A DNA stretch of 64,000 bases, from positions 62,001 to 126,000 of the forward strand of contig WNNJ02002872.1 of assembly GCA_012934845.2 (NCBI GenBank). Reading direction: 5' to 3'. Numbering within the stretch: position 1 is the first letter of the stretch; every line of letters begins with the position of its first letter. This DNA is from Pomphorhynchus laevis. Lineage: Eukaryota > Acanthocephala > Palaeacanthocephala > Echinorhynchida > Pomphorhynchidae. Below the pieces are notes generated by a model. That model had not been told where the DNA came from. It did no database searches and saw nothing but the letters and a program-made list of their open reading frames with translations. Positions 10,849 through 24,794 of the stretch are shown here, in pieces. The position numbers and the translations under genes are program-made.

Positions 10849-12210
10849 AGATCGCCAAATAGAAGAGAGAAAAGCAGTGGGACCCAGCAGAAAATATGGA
10901 TGGGATGAGAGGATGATGAATTATGAGCAAATGCGAAATGAACGGTTGGATAGATATGATGCAAACCATGCTGCGGATGAGGAAGAAAAGCTGTAATCAT
11001 AACGAAGGCGATACAGGAGGATGTTGTGGTCGATGATGTCGAAGGCGAAGGAAAGTTCGAGGGAGATGAAAACACTATATATAGCCTTGTTACGAGAAAT
11101 GAGTAGGTCGTTGTAAACTTTCATGCAGGCGATTTCGGTCGAGTGATTAGAGCGGAAAGCGGATTCAGAAGAAGGGTACAGATTGGATGTAGAGAGATAC
11201 ACGTTGATCTGTATTAAGATAAGGCGCTCTAAGAGCTTGAAAAGAGTATGGAGGAGTGAAATGGGGCGATATCCAGAAGGAAGTTAGTGGTCGAGCGATT
11301 GTTTCTTAAGGAGAGGACGTACGATGGCGGATTTCCAGTGTGAAGGAAATATATGACTGCTGATGGACGAGTTAAACAAGGTGGTGAGGAAAGGGTATAT
11401 CGATGAGCATATGGATTTAAGTATGAAGGTAGACAGGGGATCGGCAGGTGAGGTTTTGTTGGGCTAGTATATAAGGACAGATTAGACTTCGGCAGATGAG
11501 ACAGTGAGAAAATGAAAGTTACGGGAAGATGAGGTGAGGCGGGGAAGAGTGCGATGGGATGGATACGAGCATGGGAGAGAGCAACTTGTATTCTTTGATC
11601 AGGAGAACTATCGAATAATCATGTGGATTGATGTTGCAAGATGAAGAGTAGCGAGACAGAATTGAGTTAAAAGTATGTCAGAGAGACTTAGAGTTTAATG
11701 AAGTGTTGATTTTATGCTGAAAGAAGAAATTGCATTTGTTGCGTACTCGGTTGAGATGAGACCGGCGAAGAGCATTATAGAAATCACGGAGAAACGGAGT
11801 CAGCGAGCGGATATCACATCTAAGAGAACGGGGATAGGCTCGAAAAGCATTACGGCGTCAACACTTTGAGAGTATGTATTGGATGTCAAACCATTGGACA
11901 CGGTGCGAGCGACTGTTAGGGTGAGTCTTGGAGGGCAAGAGATGATCGAGAGTGGATATGAGTTCAGAGTCGAAAATAAAGGCGAGATCGTGAGGAGAGA
12001 ATGATGTTATTTTGACAGAGAATAGAGGCGATTTGTGTAAGACAGAGCGGAGAAGAGAGTGATTCAAATTGCTCCAAGTTTGACGTAGGATGATATTTGT
12101 GTGGCTGGGAGTATTTGTAAGTGATATCAAGGATGGCGAGAAAGTGATCGGATAGGCCAGGATTGGAGATGGGAACCAGGATCGGTTTGACCAGTATCGT
12201 CACTGATGTC
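10849..12210 (-). mobile_element. LINE-A copy 2, 5' half (endonuclease end to RT)
   Basis: The minus strand holds the end of the endonuclease domain (NPGLSDHFLAILDI, an SDH box, about 12110-12160), the linker region, and RT blocks SAFRSNHSTEIACMK, SRNKAIYSVFISLEL and AWFASYLSNRSF (about 11180-10925). It breaks off at about 10855 beside the inverted 3'-end insertion. Same family as copy 1, with several frame changes. Confidence 0.75.
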
Positions 12211-12545
12211 AAAGGTCTTTCATTTGATTTTAAACTTAGGACCCTAGGAATTCCATCGATCCATTATATCTTGGTTATAGCTGATATTATGCTGTTGCGG
12301 AAAGCCCTCATGTTTTCGTCCCATCTTCTCAATCACTTTTTTGACCTTCGTGATTCCAAAAATCTGCGAGGGCACATATTGATGCTTAAATATCGAAAAA
12401 ACTAAATCGATACCACCAGGATATTAGAAACCTTGTAGTGTATCAATGGGATAGACTACCATCTGCGGCTATTGATAGTCAAATCAACAAAGCATTTCGT
12501 CAAGCATTGAATTCGCACTTCGAAGTTGCTGCAACTAACACCTGA
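12205..12545 (+). mobile_element. LINE RT C-terminal fragment, family uncertain
   Basis: The plus strand reads RTLGIPSIHYILVIADIML, resembling the L-xLPSLxYRRxRADMI block that follows the RT in many CR1/Jockey-type LINEs. After a frame change it reads RNLVVYQWDRLPSAAID and FRQALNSHFEVA before a stop near 12541, matching the usual W-xxLP...F+xxLDxxF ending. It differs from the ends of LINE-A and LINE-B, so it is a third family. Confidence 0.55.
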
Positions 12546-13699
12546 TTGTTACCTTTAATTTTTTATATATGGTTTCCAGCCCAACAAGCAATCGCTTACT
12601 GGATTATGTATAATAATATGGTGTCTTCATAACTTAAAGTATAGCTCAATTAGTGTGTATAATACACTTATTTTAAATAAGCGTTCTTACGAAAATGTAA
12701 AATTTTATATCATGTCATATATTGTAACCCCGATCATCTTAGGTATTCCTTTTTGGACCGACATTCAGCTATCACAATGACTTTTAATGGTAACGAAAAC
12801 CCATTAATATTTACTGTTGCGATGACCGTCATTCAAATTAATGCCCCGTCGTCATTTTCTTGAATGTCCTCAAATTTAAAACCCAGTGCCATCAAGATGA
12901 ATAACACAGCGAAAACGGTACCTAGTTTACGAAAATATCATTAAAGGTAGTAACTCATCGTACTCAAATAGTTCCCGTAAGCCCACACGAATGGTTATAT
13001 ATTTACATTTCAACACATAATTAATAAAATTAAATTTGAAGGCTTATGGATACGTTTACGTACTTTGATGATGCCAGTATTGCTAAGTGAGTATTGCAAA
13101 ACGAGTCTGACAGAAATGTAAATCAATTCACGGAGCCAAAAAATACAATATTACATTCAATAAATGGGGAATGTAATAAATGGGGAATATTGTAAATATT
13201 CAATCATGATACATCTCAAGACCGTGTCTACAATTAGAATATTAGAATATTAATTAAATACGAAGGTACTCCGTCCTTATCATGATAGAATTCATTCTAT
13301 ACATGACTTGTGACAACCTAAAGATTTAAAAAATCTAAAAAGTACCTTGGGACTTTTTGCACATTATTCGCGATGGATATGCCGTTATTCTGAAATCATT
13401 CGGTCATTATAACAAGCAACTATGCTTTCCTTGTGCAGTCTTAGCGCGCTTTAAATGCTTGAAAATAAGCTAAGGAAAGCTGATTTTGACAAAAGTTTAA
13501 AAATTTTCACAAAATTAATTATAAAAAATAATAATTAATAATTATTATTAATTAATTATTTTTTTACATAAAATTAATTTTTTTACCCTGACAAACATTA
13601 ATTTTCCGCTCCGTTTGTTGTCGAAACTGATGATTCAAATTAAGTGCGACTTTGTCACAGAATTTTTAAACAATTGGCTTTCTTTTCCAAAACTTAATA
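12546..13699. other. No gene seen
   Basis: AT-rich sequence with no sustained reading frame, no recognisable domain and no strong repeat. Short A/T runs near 13500-13560. Confidence 0.5.
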
Positions 13700-14540
13700 T
13701 CACAGAATTCTTAATTGGCTTTCAGAATTGGATTTATTTTCCAAAACTTAATACATTTAAATGGAAAGAAGAATGCGTTAATTGAGAAAGAAGCGTTAGC
13801 CATTATTGAGACCATTATATACTGGCACCACTATCTTCTCGGTTTAGATTTTACAATTACCACCCATCAGCGTTCAATATCTGGTTTCTCGAAATCTAGT
13901 TGAAACATTAAAAACGAAAAGTCAACTCGCTGGCTACTTGAATTATCAGAATATGAATTTGATATATATTATCATTATAGAAGCAACAATAAGGCAACAG
14001 ATACTTTATCCAGGCACATCGGTTTTATTGACGAGGCTAAGCAGTTGCAAGAACTCGCCGAATTTCATTCGAAATTACGCCATCCAGGAATTCGGAGCTT
14101 ATGGCATTTTGTTCGTTCTCGAAAATTGTCATTTTCGTTAGACGAGGGAAGAACGATCTGTGCGGCGTGTCAAAATTATGATAAATTAAAGCCTTGCTTT
14201 TTTGACCTTTACAAGGGACTGTTGTAAAGGTTCTGTGTACTTTCGAGAAATTATCTAGTGATTTTAAAGACCCCGTCGAGTTCACAAAAGAATCGATTTC
14301 TACTTACGGTAATTAACGGATACATTCGCTTCCAATTTGCATTAACTTGCCAAAACGTCACAACTTCTGTTGTAACAATGTCTGAATCAAATATTCGCAA
14401 TCTTTGGAACTTCGAATTGTATACACACTTATCGCGCCTCATGCTTTTTTTCTACTTTATTTCGTAAGTATCTCGTCGCAAATAGAATTTCACTAATTCA
14501 TTCAACTTTGTGACATCCTTATTCAAATAAACAGGTTGAT
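13700..14540 (+). mobile_element. Ty3/Gypsy relic 1 (RNase H and integrase fragments), fossil
   Basis: Plus-strand piece of an LTR retrotransposon pol gene. It contains an RT/RNase H connection (KEALAIIETIIYWHHYLLGL), an integrase zinc-binding region (KLRHPGIRSLWHFV and ICAACQNYDKLKP), and the beginning of the integrase core. No flanking long terminal repeats were recognised. The copy is broken in several places and old. Motif style resembles the CsRn1-like branch of Ty3/Gypsy, but this is tentative. Confidence 0.75.
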
Positions 14541-15299
14541 CAATTTAATGAGAACTATATGGAAGGCAATTTATTTGAAACTCGATGGAATGCATTGACC
14601 TTTGCCTCGTTGATATAAAATCCTACCAGAAGTTCTTCTTTTACTATGCTCCCTAATCTCTACAGCTACTAGTATAACACCTCATTACATGATATTTGCA
14701 TTTCTACGTCAATCACAGAGTGCTATATCCTTGTCTGAATGACTGATTGAGCCCTACGATATTTACGTTACGTGATCTATTAACATTAACTCGTCTTATT
14801 TAGTCGATTGGATAAGTTTATTGCATGTGAATCAACACTATAAAAGTGTCCGTCACGATAGTGGATAGGAAAACATGGTCTCTACGCAACATATTCCAAA
14901 AGAGTCTGGAAAGAAACAAATTCAAATAATCATGTCACTGAACAACATCCTGAGAGCATACAATCTACTATGATGACAAAGAAAAATATGAACGGTAGGT
15001 AATACAGTTAAGCATAAAAAGGAAATAATCCTAATGCATCGTACAGTGTTAAGCAACATGAAAATCAAAAAAGTGAAAATTAGGATTATGAAAATTAGGG
15101 TTTGGTAAATTAGGATTTACCAAATTGCTGTTTTTTATACAGCTTCCACAGCACTGATATCATAGCGTCAAATTATACAACGAAAATAATTCACCGGGAA
15201 ATCAAAATAATCGCCCATACTGTTCCCACTGTATTAACTGCAAATTATACATTAGTTATTCATTCTCACAAGATATCGAATTAATCATCGCGATCACTT
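14541..15299. other. No gene seen
   Basis: AT-rich, short frames only, no recognised motif. A short repeated word (aaaattaggattatg / gtaaattaggattt) occurs near 15080-15120. Confidence 0.45.
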
Positions 15300-18200
15300 G
15301 ATTCATGGAGGTAATAGTAAAACACGTAATCCGGCCGTATCCTTGCGCGGTGCAATCTTAGTATTTCAAGTGGGTTTTCTGTTAGCATTTTTGCGGATTG
15401 TTCCAACGATGGATCTTCCTTTTTTGTCCACTTTACATTTCAGACTCGAATTCCTCATCACCGACATTTAAATATTGTACCTCATTTACAGGTGTCATAA
15501 TGCTATTGCATCTATCCACGATATGCTTTATATAACTAACATGCCTAGGTACCTATCGATCTCAACGCAAGATTCGAAAAACATGTCAGTTATTATCGTT
15601 TTTGTCCATTTACTTGTGCAGGATGCATTTTTTTGGTTTAAGCCATATTTGCTCGCCGATCTTAAATTCAGATGAAATAATATATTCCTGTTTAATACTA
15701 CAGGGAGCTCTCCCACTTTGTCTAAAAATCATACTTGCAGGCGAGAAAGACGTTGTAGACCCTTTGTTCATGTTGTACCAAAATACAGATTCCAAGGTGA
15801 ACGCAAACATCTTTCCGTACTTCGTTTGGTTGTGCGATGATCGTAAGATTTGACTACAATAAAGATTCGATAATACGACCTTCGCTTTACCTTGTTGTCA
15901 TATTTTCCAGCTCTTTCGCTCTTTACCCATACGGAAACATCGGACGTTAGCCAGGATGGAATGTCATTTAGATTTCTCAAACGTCGTTTGAATCCAAATA
16001 ACCGATCGTGCGTCTTAGCATTTGTGCTAGTTGATAGCAAGCTTCTAATACCATCCAAAGACTGAACCAGAAGGTCTTGCCACCACAGAAATTAAAGATT
16101 TTTCTAGTATAAATATGCCGTTATCGATGACCAAATGATGCTTTTGTAACGCTCGACGAGTTTATTCCCTTGAGAGTGGTACGCGCTGGAATAACTTTGC
16201 ACAGTACCATTCGAAACAAAACTCGTCGTAGTTATTTTGACATGAAATACATTCCTCGATCACTGTGTATATACGCTGGAGGACCGAATAGACCGAATAT
16301 GGATTTAACACACTTTATTACGGTTGCAGAGGACATATCTTTACACGGAAAAGCAAATGGATATCGGGAAAATTCGTCGATTATAAACAGAGCATAAATA
16401 TTTTCGTTATTTGATGGTAGTGGCCCTTTAAAATCGGCATTAAGCCTTTCAAATGTCTGAGTCGCTTTTATCAGCTGTATCATGGTCGATGACTGGTAGA
16501 AACGACGTTTAAGTCGCTTACAAACTTCACATCTTTCCACTGCATCTCGAACATCAGATATCCCGATTAAACGATATGGCGACAATTCCAACTTCAAACG
16601 TGCAAATTTATATATCTTAATGTGACTGCCTTTGTAATGACCGAACATCATACTTATGGATCTTTGATCAATTATAAGTTTGAATAAATGATTAGTGTTT
16701 TCAGTATCGAATGCTTTCCACTATAGCCATTGTTTCACGTTCTATGACAAATCGCTTACGTTCCGATTTGGAAAGTGATCGAGAAAAATGCTAGCGGGCG
16801 TGTATTCTAACTAAGTATTGCACTCACTTATTCTGGTTTGAGGCATCGGTCTCAACAGTGAACTGTGAAAAAGGATCAATTGCTGAAGTCATGATGCAAC
16901 GTCTTTCTTCAGAATTGCGATGGCTTCTTTCACATTTTTAGTTATGGGAAAAACTCAACAGTTAATAATGGCTTGATTTTTTCAGAGAAATTTTCGATTC
17001 ATTTAGCATAATGTGCAAACAGTCCAAACGTGCGTTTCAAGGATCTTTGATAAGTAGGTTCTTTCATTTCCATTAACAATTAGACTCTTTTTTTGGGGGG
17101 GGGTCAGGACGAATTGTACCAGATGAGAGAAGGTAACCTAAATAACAAATCTCCTTTAATCTGCATTCAGATTTTTCTTTTGCTATCACCGATTAAAGAG
17201 ACTCACCTAAGCGCATAAAATTGTTCAATCTTCTGTCGTGTTCTTCCTAATCGTGACCACATACAAAAATATCGTCTAAATACGCATAAGTTCCCTGTAA
17301 ACCCTCACGTTCAATAATCTCATCCATAAACCGCTGAAAGCATGGAACAGCGTTTTATATTCCAAATGGTAATTGACAGTATTGCAATAACGTACATCTG
17401 CCTCAAAAGCTGTATACGGACGATTTTAGTAGCAAATCGATACTTGATGATACACTGATTATAGATCTAATCTCGAATAAACTTTATAAATTGACATTTT
17501 GTCAATCATTTCTTGTATATTGGGTAGAGGGTAGGCATCCAATTGTGTATAGTAGTTTATGGTTGTCGAATAATCGACAACCATTCTTGGTTTATAATGA
17601 TGTGATCGTGCAACCTGAGCCCTCCACGCGGATCTGCTAAGTTCAATGATGTCATCCTTTAGAAGCCGCTGTACTTCCTGCAGTATAAATTTGGAATCAT
17701 CCACCTTAAAACGCCATTATTTCGTAGCGATCGGTTTTATATTTGTCGTAATATTTGGAAATAGGTCTAGCGTATTAAGTTTTGCGTCGGTAATAAGGGC
17801 AACCAATACAGGAGCAGACTTTCCGTTGAACGACAATGTCAAAGATTCCAAATTTGACAAAAATTTAATTCCATGAATGATCGGAAAACATAAATTCTCC
17901 ATTTCGAGCAATTTCATGTTAAAATGTATATGCCTGATCCATCGTAATATCAGCAGTACAATACTCCCTGATTTGTTTGACTGTTGTTAAAGAAGCCAAA
18001 AAACGCATTCCTTACATTTGTGTTTGAATATGTTCAATGTTTGGGCAGTATAGGCATCGATAAAATTATGAGTACTACCTGTATCGATCAAGGCGTTCAC
18101 TTCCAAATTTCGTACAAGTACTGTTCTGGTTGATTTTATCAATTGTTTCGATTGATTAGTTTGAATATGTGAAGACAAACATTCGAGAGATACTGAAACA

Positions 18201-18900
18201 GTTGAACTCCGAGGATTTACACATGAAAGAAAATGTCTCCGTTTTCCACATTAATAACATGTGGCATTTTTAGCTGGACAATCTGTACGTGAGTGACGTT
18301 TTCGACTACAAAAATAACAGTTTTCTTGATTATTGTTTGAGTACTCGGTTGTCGATGCCTTTGAGTCAGTAGCGATTTTGCTAATTGCTGATAATGTTAC
18401 CTGATTAAACGATCCATCGGGCGAAGGTTCAATTGTTAGGAATCGATTTGACTGTACTATAACAGATTCGAGTGCATGTGCGAGCGTTAGTACATCGTCG
18501 AGTGAGTTACTTTGATCCTCCAATACGATAATGTCTGTCCCTTAGCTTGTCGGCAAACGTTTAACGAGCAAACACCGAATTGAAAGGTTTTAGAATTAAA
18601 CCATCAAGTGTTGATATAGCCTCTGAGAAAGGTTTGCATTTTGAAATCGGTAGATACAGTCGCGTAGATATAAGGTTGATAAGCAAGTCTAACTTTTGGC
18701 CATCAGACGGGCTAAACAAACATGCAACAAAAGACTTGAATGTTGATTTTCAATGTGCCCATTCTTGAGGGGCCGATCTGCTGTCTTGACCAAACGACAG
18801 AACTTAAGGCTGCAGGAATTTATCCATTAACAATTGTTATAATAAATTGTTGTATTAAAGAAAGTTTACGGTTTAAGCTTTATTATAACAATCTACAAAG
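15300..18900 (-). mobile_element. Ty3/Gypsy relic 2, gag to integrase, fossil
   Basis: Minus-strand LTR retrotransposon with recognisable parts in normal order. Gag has a CCHC-type knuckle (CYFCSRKRHSRTDC, about 18290). An aspartic protease follows (VNALIDTGSTHNFID, about 18090), then RT (about 17340-17700), the integrase zinc domain and core (FERLNADFKGPLPS and YIHSDRG, about 16290-16450), and an integrase C-terminal region (about 15770-16060). It looks broken many times over, so it is old. Terminal repeats were not identified by eye, so the outer limits are approximate. It resembles relics 1 and 3 and is probably a related subfamily. Confidence 0.8.
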
Positions 18901-20300
18901 AACAACAAATAAGTTTAATACAACATAATAAGTTCAATATAAATATAATACATGATAACTGCCATGTGACAATTAGGTTTTGTTCTGAAGTAGTGTGCAA
19001 CGATAAAAAAAAGGTAGTACATATTATCTCTGTAAAACCGTCATCAATATTTTATGCCAAAATCAAAAGCATCTAACCACGTTACGCCAGCAAGATATTT
19101 TTTCATCTGATCCAAATTAGTTCTGAGGGATTTACAGACGACGTCGAATTTACGTTATGTGAGTAGACATCACTCAAACCAATCAAAATGACTACATGAC
19201 ATGCTGAAGTATCCGAAATAATTTTTTAGTAAGATACAATATTTCTTAAACTTACTGAAGCAGATAGTCGATCTATGTTATTGAAAATAATGGATATTAT
19301 CAGGAATAGTTGTCTGACTAGTTTTAACCATAATTAATTATTAGTAAGAAATTTAATAAATTTCATTATCTTTCACGACAATGAATTATTTTAAGAATTC
19401 ATTATGTTACTGAATTGGCCAATAATGTACTAATTATTAATTGTACTTAGAAAGGTCCCACTTATGAATATTACACTTGACATTTATTAATTTTATTTTG
19501 ACAAATGTTCGTAGGTCTCAAATTCAATATGCGTACACCCGAATATTCCTAATCTTCTACTCTGACTGACATGTTACTTAAGATTTAAGCTGTGTATTAA
19601 GCCAAGTAGCTTCAAATTCTCGACATCCGAGTTATCGAAAGTGTAAGTAGTTTAATTGAAATATGGCATGTTGAAGTATCCGAAATAACTTGTTGTCTTC
19701 ATTAACGTAGCTATGTTATCAAAGTTTGATATAAAACGATACCCAGTCATTACCATTATACGCTGTTAACAATTTAGCTTAATACATAAGGCATAATGCA
19801 TAACCACAATGCTTAATGCATTGTGGTTAATAGGATCACGGCTTTATCGTGGTTGATACATCCTTGATATAGTCGAAATGAATATTCACTAATTCTGCCA
19901 ATAATTCTTTTACTAATTCTGCCAATTCCGATAAGTCTTCGATAATTTTGTCAATTTTTGTTTTTATCAGTCTCCAACGGCATATAAGAATTTTAAAAAA
20001 TATGCAATTTGAAGAAAGATATACATTTAAGAAATGCAGTCTTGTTAATTAAAAGTTTGATACTCAAATTGTTTAATAACTGAAATATTACATTTAGACG
20101 GAATTGTATCTGTTCAGACCTAGTTGGCTTAGCTGTTTGAAATTTATTAATTCAATCCGCTTAAAATATGTTTCACCATGGTTGTGTTTATAAAGATGAT
20201 TTATGTTTTGAATGATTATCTATATTCGTTTCCTGTCTTTTTCATGTAGAGTTAAGGAAGTATTTTAATGTAGAGTCCAGGAGATATGATTGTGATAAGA
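18901..20300. other. No gene seen; AT-rich spacer between Gypsy relics
   Basis: No domain-bearing frame. A 20-odd-bp phrase (tgaagtatccgaaataa core) appears at about 19204 and again at about 19672. A perfect 12-bp hairpin lies at 19801-19829 (arms taaccacaatgc / gcattgtggtta, 5-nt loop). These may be remnants of terminal or untranslated parts of the neighbouring elements. Confidence 0.4.
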
Positions 20301-20319
20301 GGAAAGTCGATTGCTTTTA

Positions 20320-22960
20320 CTCAACTATCTAGAAATACACAATCATAAGTTATCACAATACGACATTCTTCCTGGCTTCTTTTAAAGGCGTTGATCGTAA
20401 TCGTCGAGGTAATTAAGTGTTTGGATATTCCTTCCATACCTACTAAATTTCGCTCCTCTGGACGATGTGATTTTGTTATTATCCCGATGAATCTTCGGTT
20501 GTAAAGTGCTATCTGCACTCGTCTCATCCACATGACTTGGCATCGTTCTCTTATTCACAATGCATGATTGGTTATAATCTCCGGACCGTGTTGAGGAGTA
20601 ATCGATGAAGTTGTCCACATCGTGATAAATCGGCTGCTGAGAGCTATAGACTTCGTAGTCGACTCGCGGAAACGGGATGAAGTGTTTCAAGGACACCAGT
20701 CTTCGATTCGTCAGAGCGTTCTATGTGCGCTGTTTTCGAGTTGCTCTTCTTGAGATTCACTATTTCGGTTCTGTCGTCATACTAACTGGTAGCAACGTGT
20801 CTCTTCAAAACTACAAGATATGGATTCAGCAGCCATTGTGGGACATTGCTATTCGAGCTCGTTCGCCGTTTAAATTTAAGATAACGCTCGTGTGGCGTAC
20901 AATTGGTGGCTACACACAATAACGATCGTATTGCATACATGGCCAGAGGTAAACATTGCTGCTGCGTGATATCGAGCCTTCGGGTCGCTACTGCAAATTC
21001 GATCATCCGCCAGATATTTCCGTTCGCGCGCTCCATCTTGGAATTTTTTGTCGGATTATACGGATTGGAGTGATTCAACGTGATCCCGTGCCTTAGAAGA
21101 AAAGACTTGAAATTTCATGCCATAAATGCGGGACCTTGATCGCAATATATGCACTTTGGAAGATCGAATAAGAAAAATAAAATGTTTAAACAGTGGATGA
21201 CCGTATCGGCCGATATATCATTACACGCAAACCCGAACGGGTATCTCGAGAATGCGTCTATCACTGTGAGCAAATATCGATTATTGTTTCAACTGGGAAG
21301 AGGACCTTTAAAGTCCATGGAAATATTTTCAAAAGGACGAGTGTCTTTGATGAGATAAGCAGGTTCTATCTGATGATATCACGGTTTTAGCCTTGCACAT
21401 GTAGGACATCTCGAAATAATCTGGAGCACATCAAAAACCGAGAATAGTGAATTCCTTGTTCTTACAAAGATGCAACCGTGTAACGCCTGGGTGACAGTGG
21501 GTGTCGTGAATTTCCTTTAATTTGTATAGATCGTTAGACGTGCATGTCAAGCAAGTAATTCGGTATAGCGCGTCACCAGTGCAATTCTCGGAGCCGGGAC
21601 GATATACTATATCGAATGAGAACGCAGCCAGTTCCATCTTCCACCGAGTTAAATTTTCGTTTTTGATTTAACTGCGGTGGGTCTTCTTAAAAATGAAGGA
21701 AATGCTTCGTTGATCCGTTATCACACGAAAATGTTTTCCCAGAAGATAGTAACGTCATGATTTCAAGACTTCGACGATGGCTACCACTTCTTTTTCAACC
21801 GAAAAATATATGCGAGCTGAGGCTTGGAGAGTTTTTGAAAAGAAAGCAACATGGCGATGGTCTTGTGACAAAACTGCTCCGATTACGTGATTAGAAGCGT
21901 CTGTTTCCACTGTGAGTGGCTTGTCATGATCTACTATTGTAAGTACTGCATCGAGTACGTCGCTACGGATGTCTTCAAATATCTCAACAGCTTCGCTATG
22001 TAACAGGAACGACCAGCATTCGATTAATGGTCGAATACGTTCGGAATAGTTTCTTATTCATCTTGAATAATTGGCGGGCATCCCAGTAGTCTCTTCATCT
22101 CTCTTTCGCACGTTGGTTCCGTCATGTCTCGGAGTGGCTTAGTGCAGGCAGGATCTCGACGCAGTTTTCCGTGTTCGATTACATAACCGAGAATGCCCAG
22201 ACGAAGGGTAGATTTTTCACACTTCTCAGCGTTCAGAGTTATGTTGTATTTCTAAAGGGCTTTCAACAGATTGTTGAAGTTCTGGTCATGGTCGGGAATA
22301 GAATGATCACACACCACCAAATCATCTATGTAGGCAAAGGTGCCATTTAGATTTTCCGTTTGAATGATATGGTCGATCATCCGTTGGAACACGGCGGGAG
22401 CAATTGTGAGTCCAAACGGAAACCGCCTGAACTGGTACAAGGATCTGTCGGCTTTAAATGCAGTGAATGATCGGTCGGAGTGGTGCAGCTCTAATTGGTG
22501 ATACACCGCTTTTAGGTCAAATTTACTGTAAACAGAGTATCGCGCGATTTTCTCTGCAAGCGTAACGATTTGCGGTAGAGGGTAAGCGTCGAGCAGAATG
22601 AACTTGTTGATTGTTGTGACATAACCACTTGCCAGGGTTTGCCGCTATCGCTATTGACTACGACGACCTGTGCCCTTCATGATGCTTGACATCTTTCAAT
22701 GATTCCTTCTCTTAGCATCCTGAGAACTTTCCATCTGATGAACTTCCTACGATGCGGTGCATATCGTTTGGATTTGACCGCTACTGGACGACAGTCGGAT
22801 GTCAGAGACGAAAAAATAGATGGTGTCTGGAACTTGATAGCACATATAGCTCCCATAGTCAGCGGTGGTCTTACTCCGTTGAATTTCAAAGTGAGAGATT
22901 CATGATTCGAAAGAAATGGATTTTCGAGAATAATGTCACTGCATAAATTGTTTAGACAAA
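20320..22960 (-). mobile_element. Ty3/Gypsy relic 3, RT to integrase, fossil
   Basis: Minus-strand pol remains: RT start (SDCRPVAVKSKRYAPHRRKF, about 22770), RT palm with FPFGLTIAPAVFQRM and the catalytic YIDD (about 22320-22420), and RNase H (FSFDIVYRPGSENCTGDAL, about 21590). The integrase zinc domain follows (HDTHCHPGVTRLH), then the integrase C-terminal part (IRSLLCVATNCTPHERYLKF, about 20860-20930). Gag and protease were not recognised. The copy is broken in several places and no terminal repeats were seen. It is related to relic 2, because the same integrase region can be matched block by block. Confidence 0.8.
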
Positions 22961-23043
22961 AAAGCGTACGGACTTGTATTCTGCTTCTTTGATGGTCACA
23001 TCGGTGGTACAGCAGTAACGTATAGCGGATCCGTAGTCACTGG

Positions 23044-23099
23044 GCCTCGTCTTTTCAGACCTCGTCTTTTCAGACCTCGTCTTTTCAGACCTCGTCTTA
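23044..23099. repeat. 15-bp tandem repeat, about 3.7 units
   Basis: The unit cctcgtcttttcaga repeats almost perfectly at the 5' edge of Gypsy relic 3. On the minus strand it would read (K)RRGL repeats. Confidence 0.85.
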
Positions 23100-24790
23100 C
23101 ATCAAGGAGAGGTCTACTAGAGCAGTTATGTTGACAATTTACTTTGTGTTTAGCGAACACGAGAGACTGCTTTATAAAATGTAAAATTAAGAACAATAGC
23201 ATAAGATGCATTAGATTCCTTTATATTAATTTACAAGTAGATAATGGTTACATAGCCACGTCAGTTTCTAAGAGGCCGACTGCATATATAGTATGTAGTG
23301 ATCAAATTACTCTTTTGGGTTATATTATTTGATTAATGAAAGGTGTCCACCACAAAATCCCAGTTTCAATAAGCAAGCAAGTTATTTATACATTGGGAAA
23401 AAGAGAATTCAAGTCGTATTTTTTAAATAGGTTGTTAAAATGTGAATATTCAGTAAAATGTATAAAACAGATGGACGATATTCAAGTACATATTACATAT
23501 TAATTATTAATTATTAAATATCAGATAATATTAAATTATAAATTATAATATTATAATATTAATTATTAAATATTAGTCATATTAAATATTAATTAAGTTG
23601 ACACTTTATGTAACTTGACTTGATAAGCATATCAGTCATAGGTTCCAACGAATAAACATCATTCTTCGGATAAAAACATTTTACTTAAAGGATATTTTTG
23701 TATTGCTTTTTTACAATAAAAAGCGTCAAACTCTAGGTTGCATGTACTCAATTTCTTATAAGGATTGAAAGCGTTATGGATAATATAAATAATATGCACT
23801 GGACATATTGAGGAAGAGCTGTTGGTTCGTCTGAATTTACACAATCTTTAGAATAATTATATAATCTGTTTTGATAAAAAGTGTATATTATTAAAGGAGT
23901 ATGAGAAAAGCATAATCAAATGCTGTATTGATAAGGATGGCAAAGATCTAGGTAACAGACTGTGCGTAGAGTTTACATTCCATAATTCGCCATATTTTTT
24001 TATTTTCTTTTACTTTGTTTTGCAGTTTACATTATTTTGTTTTCTCCTTTGAGTATTTTTGGTCACTTTAAACGATGTCGTATGACAAAATTCTTAAATT
24101 GTGTATTTTATTTTAGAATTTGAAATTGCGTGTTTTTAACGTTTGTTCGAGTATTTAATGTTCTAATGTTTAACTAATTGTTTATAATACATCCGTGAAC
24201 AGTCAAAAATTTGAAATTAATCTAATTTGTCACAACTTGCATATATTCTATTAAAAATAGTAAAATAAACAAGAATAACAAGGATATTACAGGTTAACAA
24301 CCGTAAGAGTAACTATGTGTTTTAACGTTTCATTTTTATAAAGAATTTAATTACTCGTAATTTGAATTTTTATTTGAAATTATGTTTCCTTCTATGCAGG
24401 TTCAACATGTGAGGATTTAAAAATAAAACGTGCATGTTTTCATCTTTCATTTTTCGATAAACTTGTATCTACATATTTTTTTATCAATAGCCATATATTA
24501 AATAACTTTTTCCACCTATAATTGGGGTAGAACTGTCACGCATCAACGTCGTCGTAGTAGCGCCTAACCAAATGATCGTTTATTTTATGAGCAAACACTT
24601 TACCGTAAATGTAGATGAGAAAATTTTTAATGTAAAGAGGCCGCAAATCTTTAGAACATGTAAATGGGTATTTTTGAAAATTATTCGTCCAAAGACGTAA
24701 ATATCAACAATATTGGACGTAAGGGCTAAGAATGGCGATTAGCGTATGGAGATTAGCGTATAGCCTTTGCAAAGACTTAGGAAAGCCCTT
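23100..24790. other. No gene seen
   Basis: Very AT-rich. Near 23500-23600 there are interleaved attaat/ttaaat repeats. A short duplicated phrase (gattagcgtat) lies near 24740-24760. No coding signal was found. Confidence 0.45.
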
Positions 24791-24794
24791 GATT

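Noticed and set aside
15300-18960. Long terminal repeats for Gypsy relic 2
   Set aside because: No convincing pair of direct repeats or primer-binding site could be found by eye, so element ends were left approximate.
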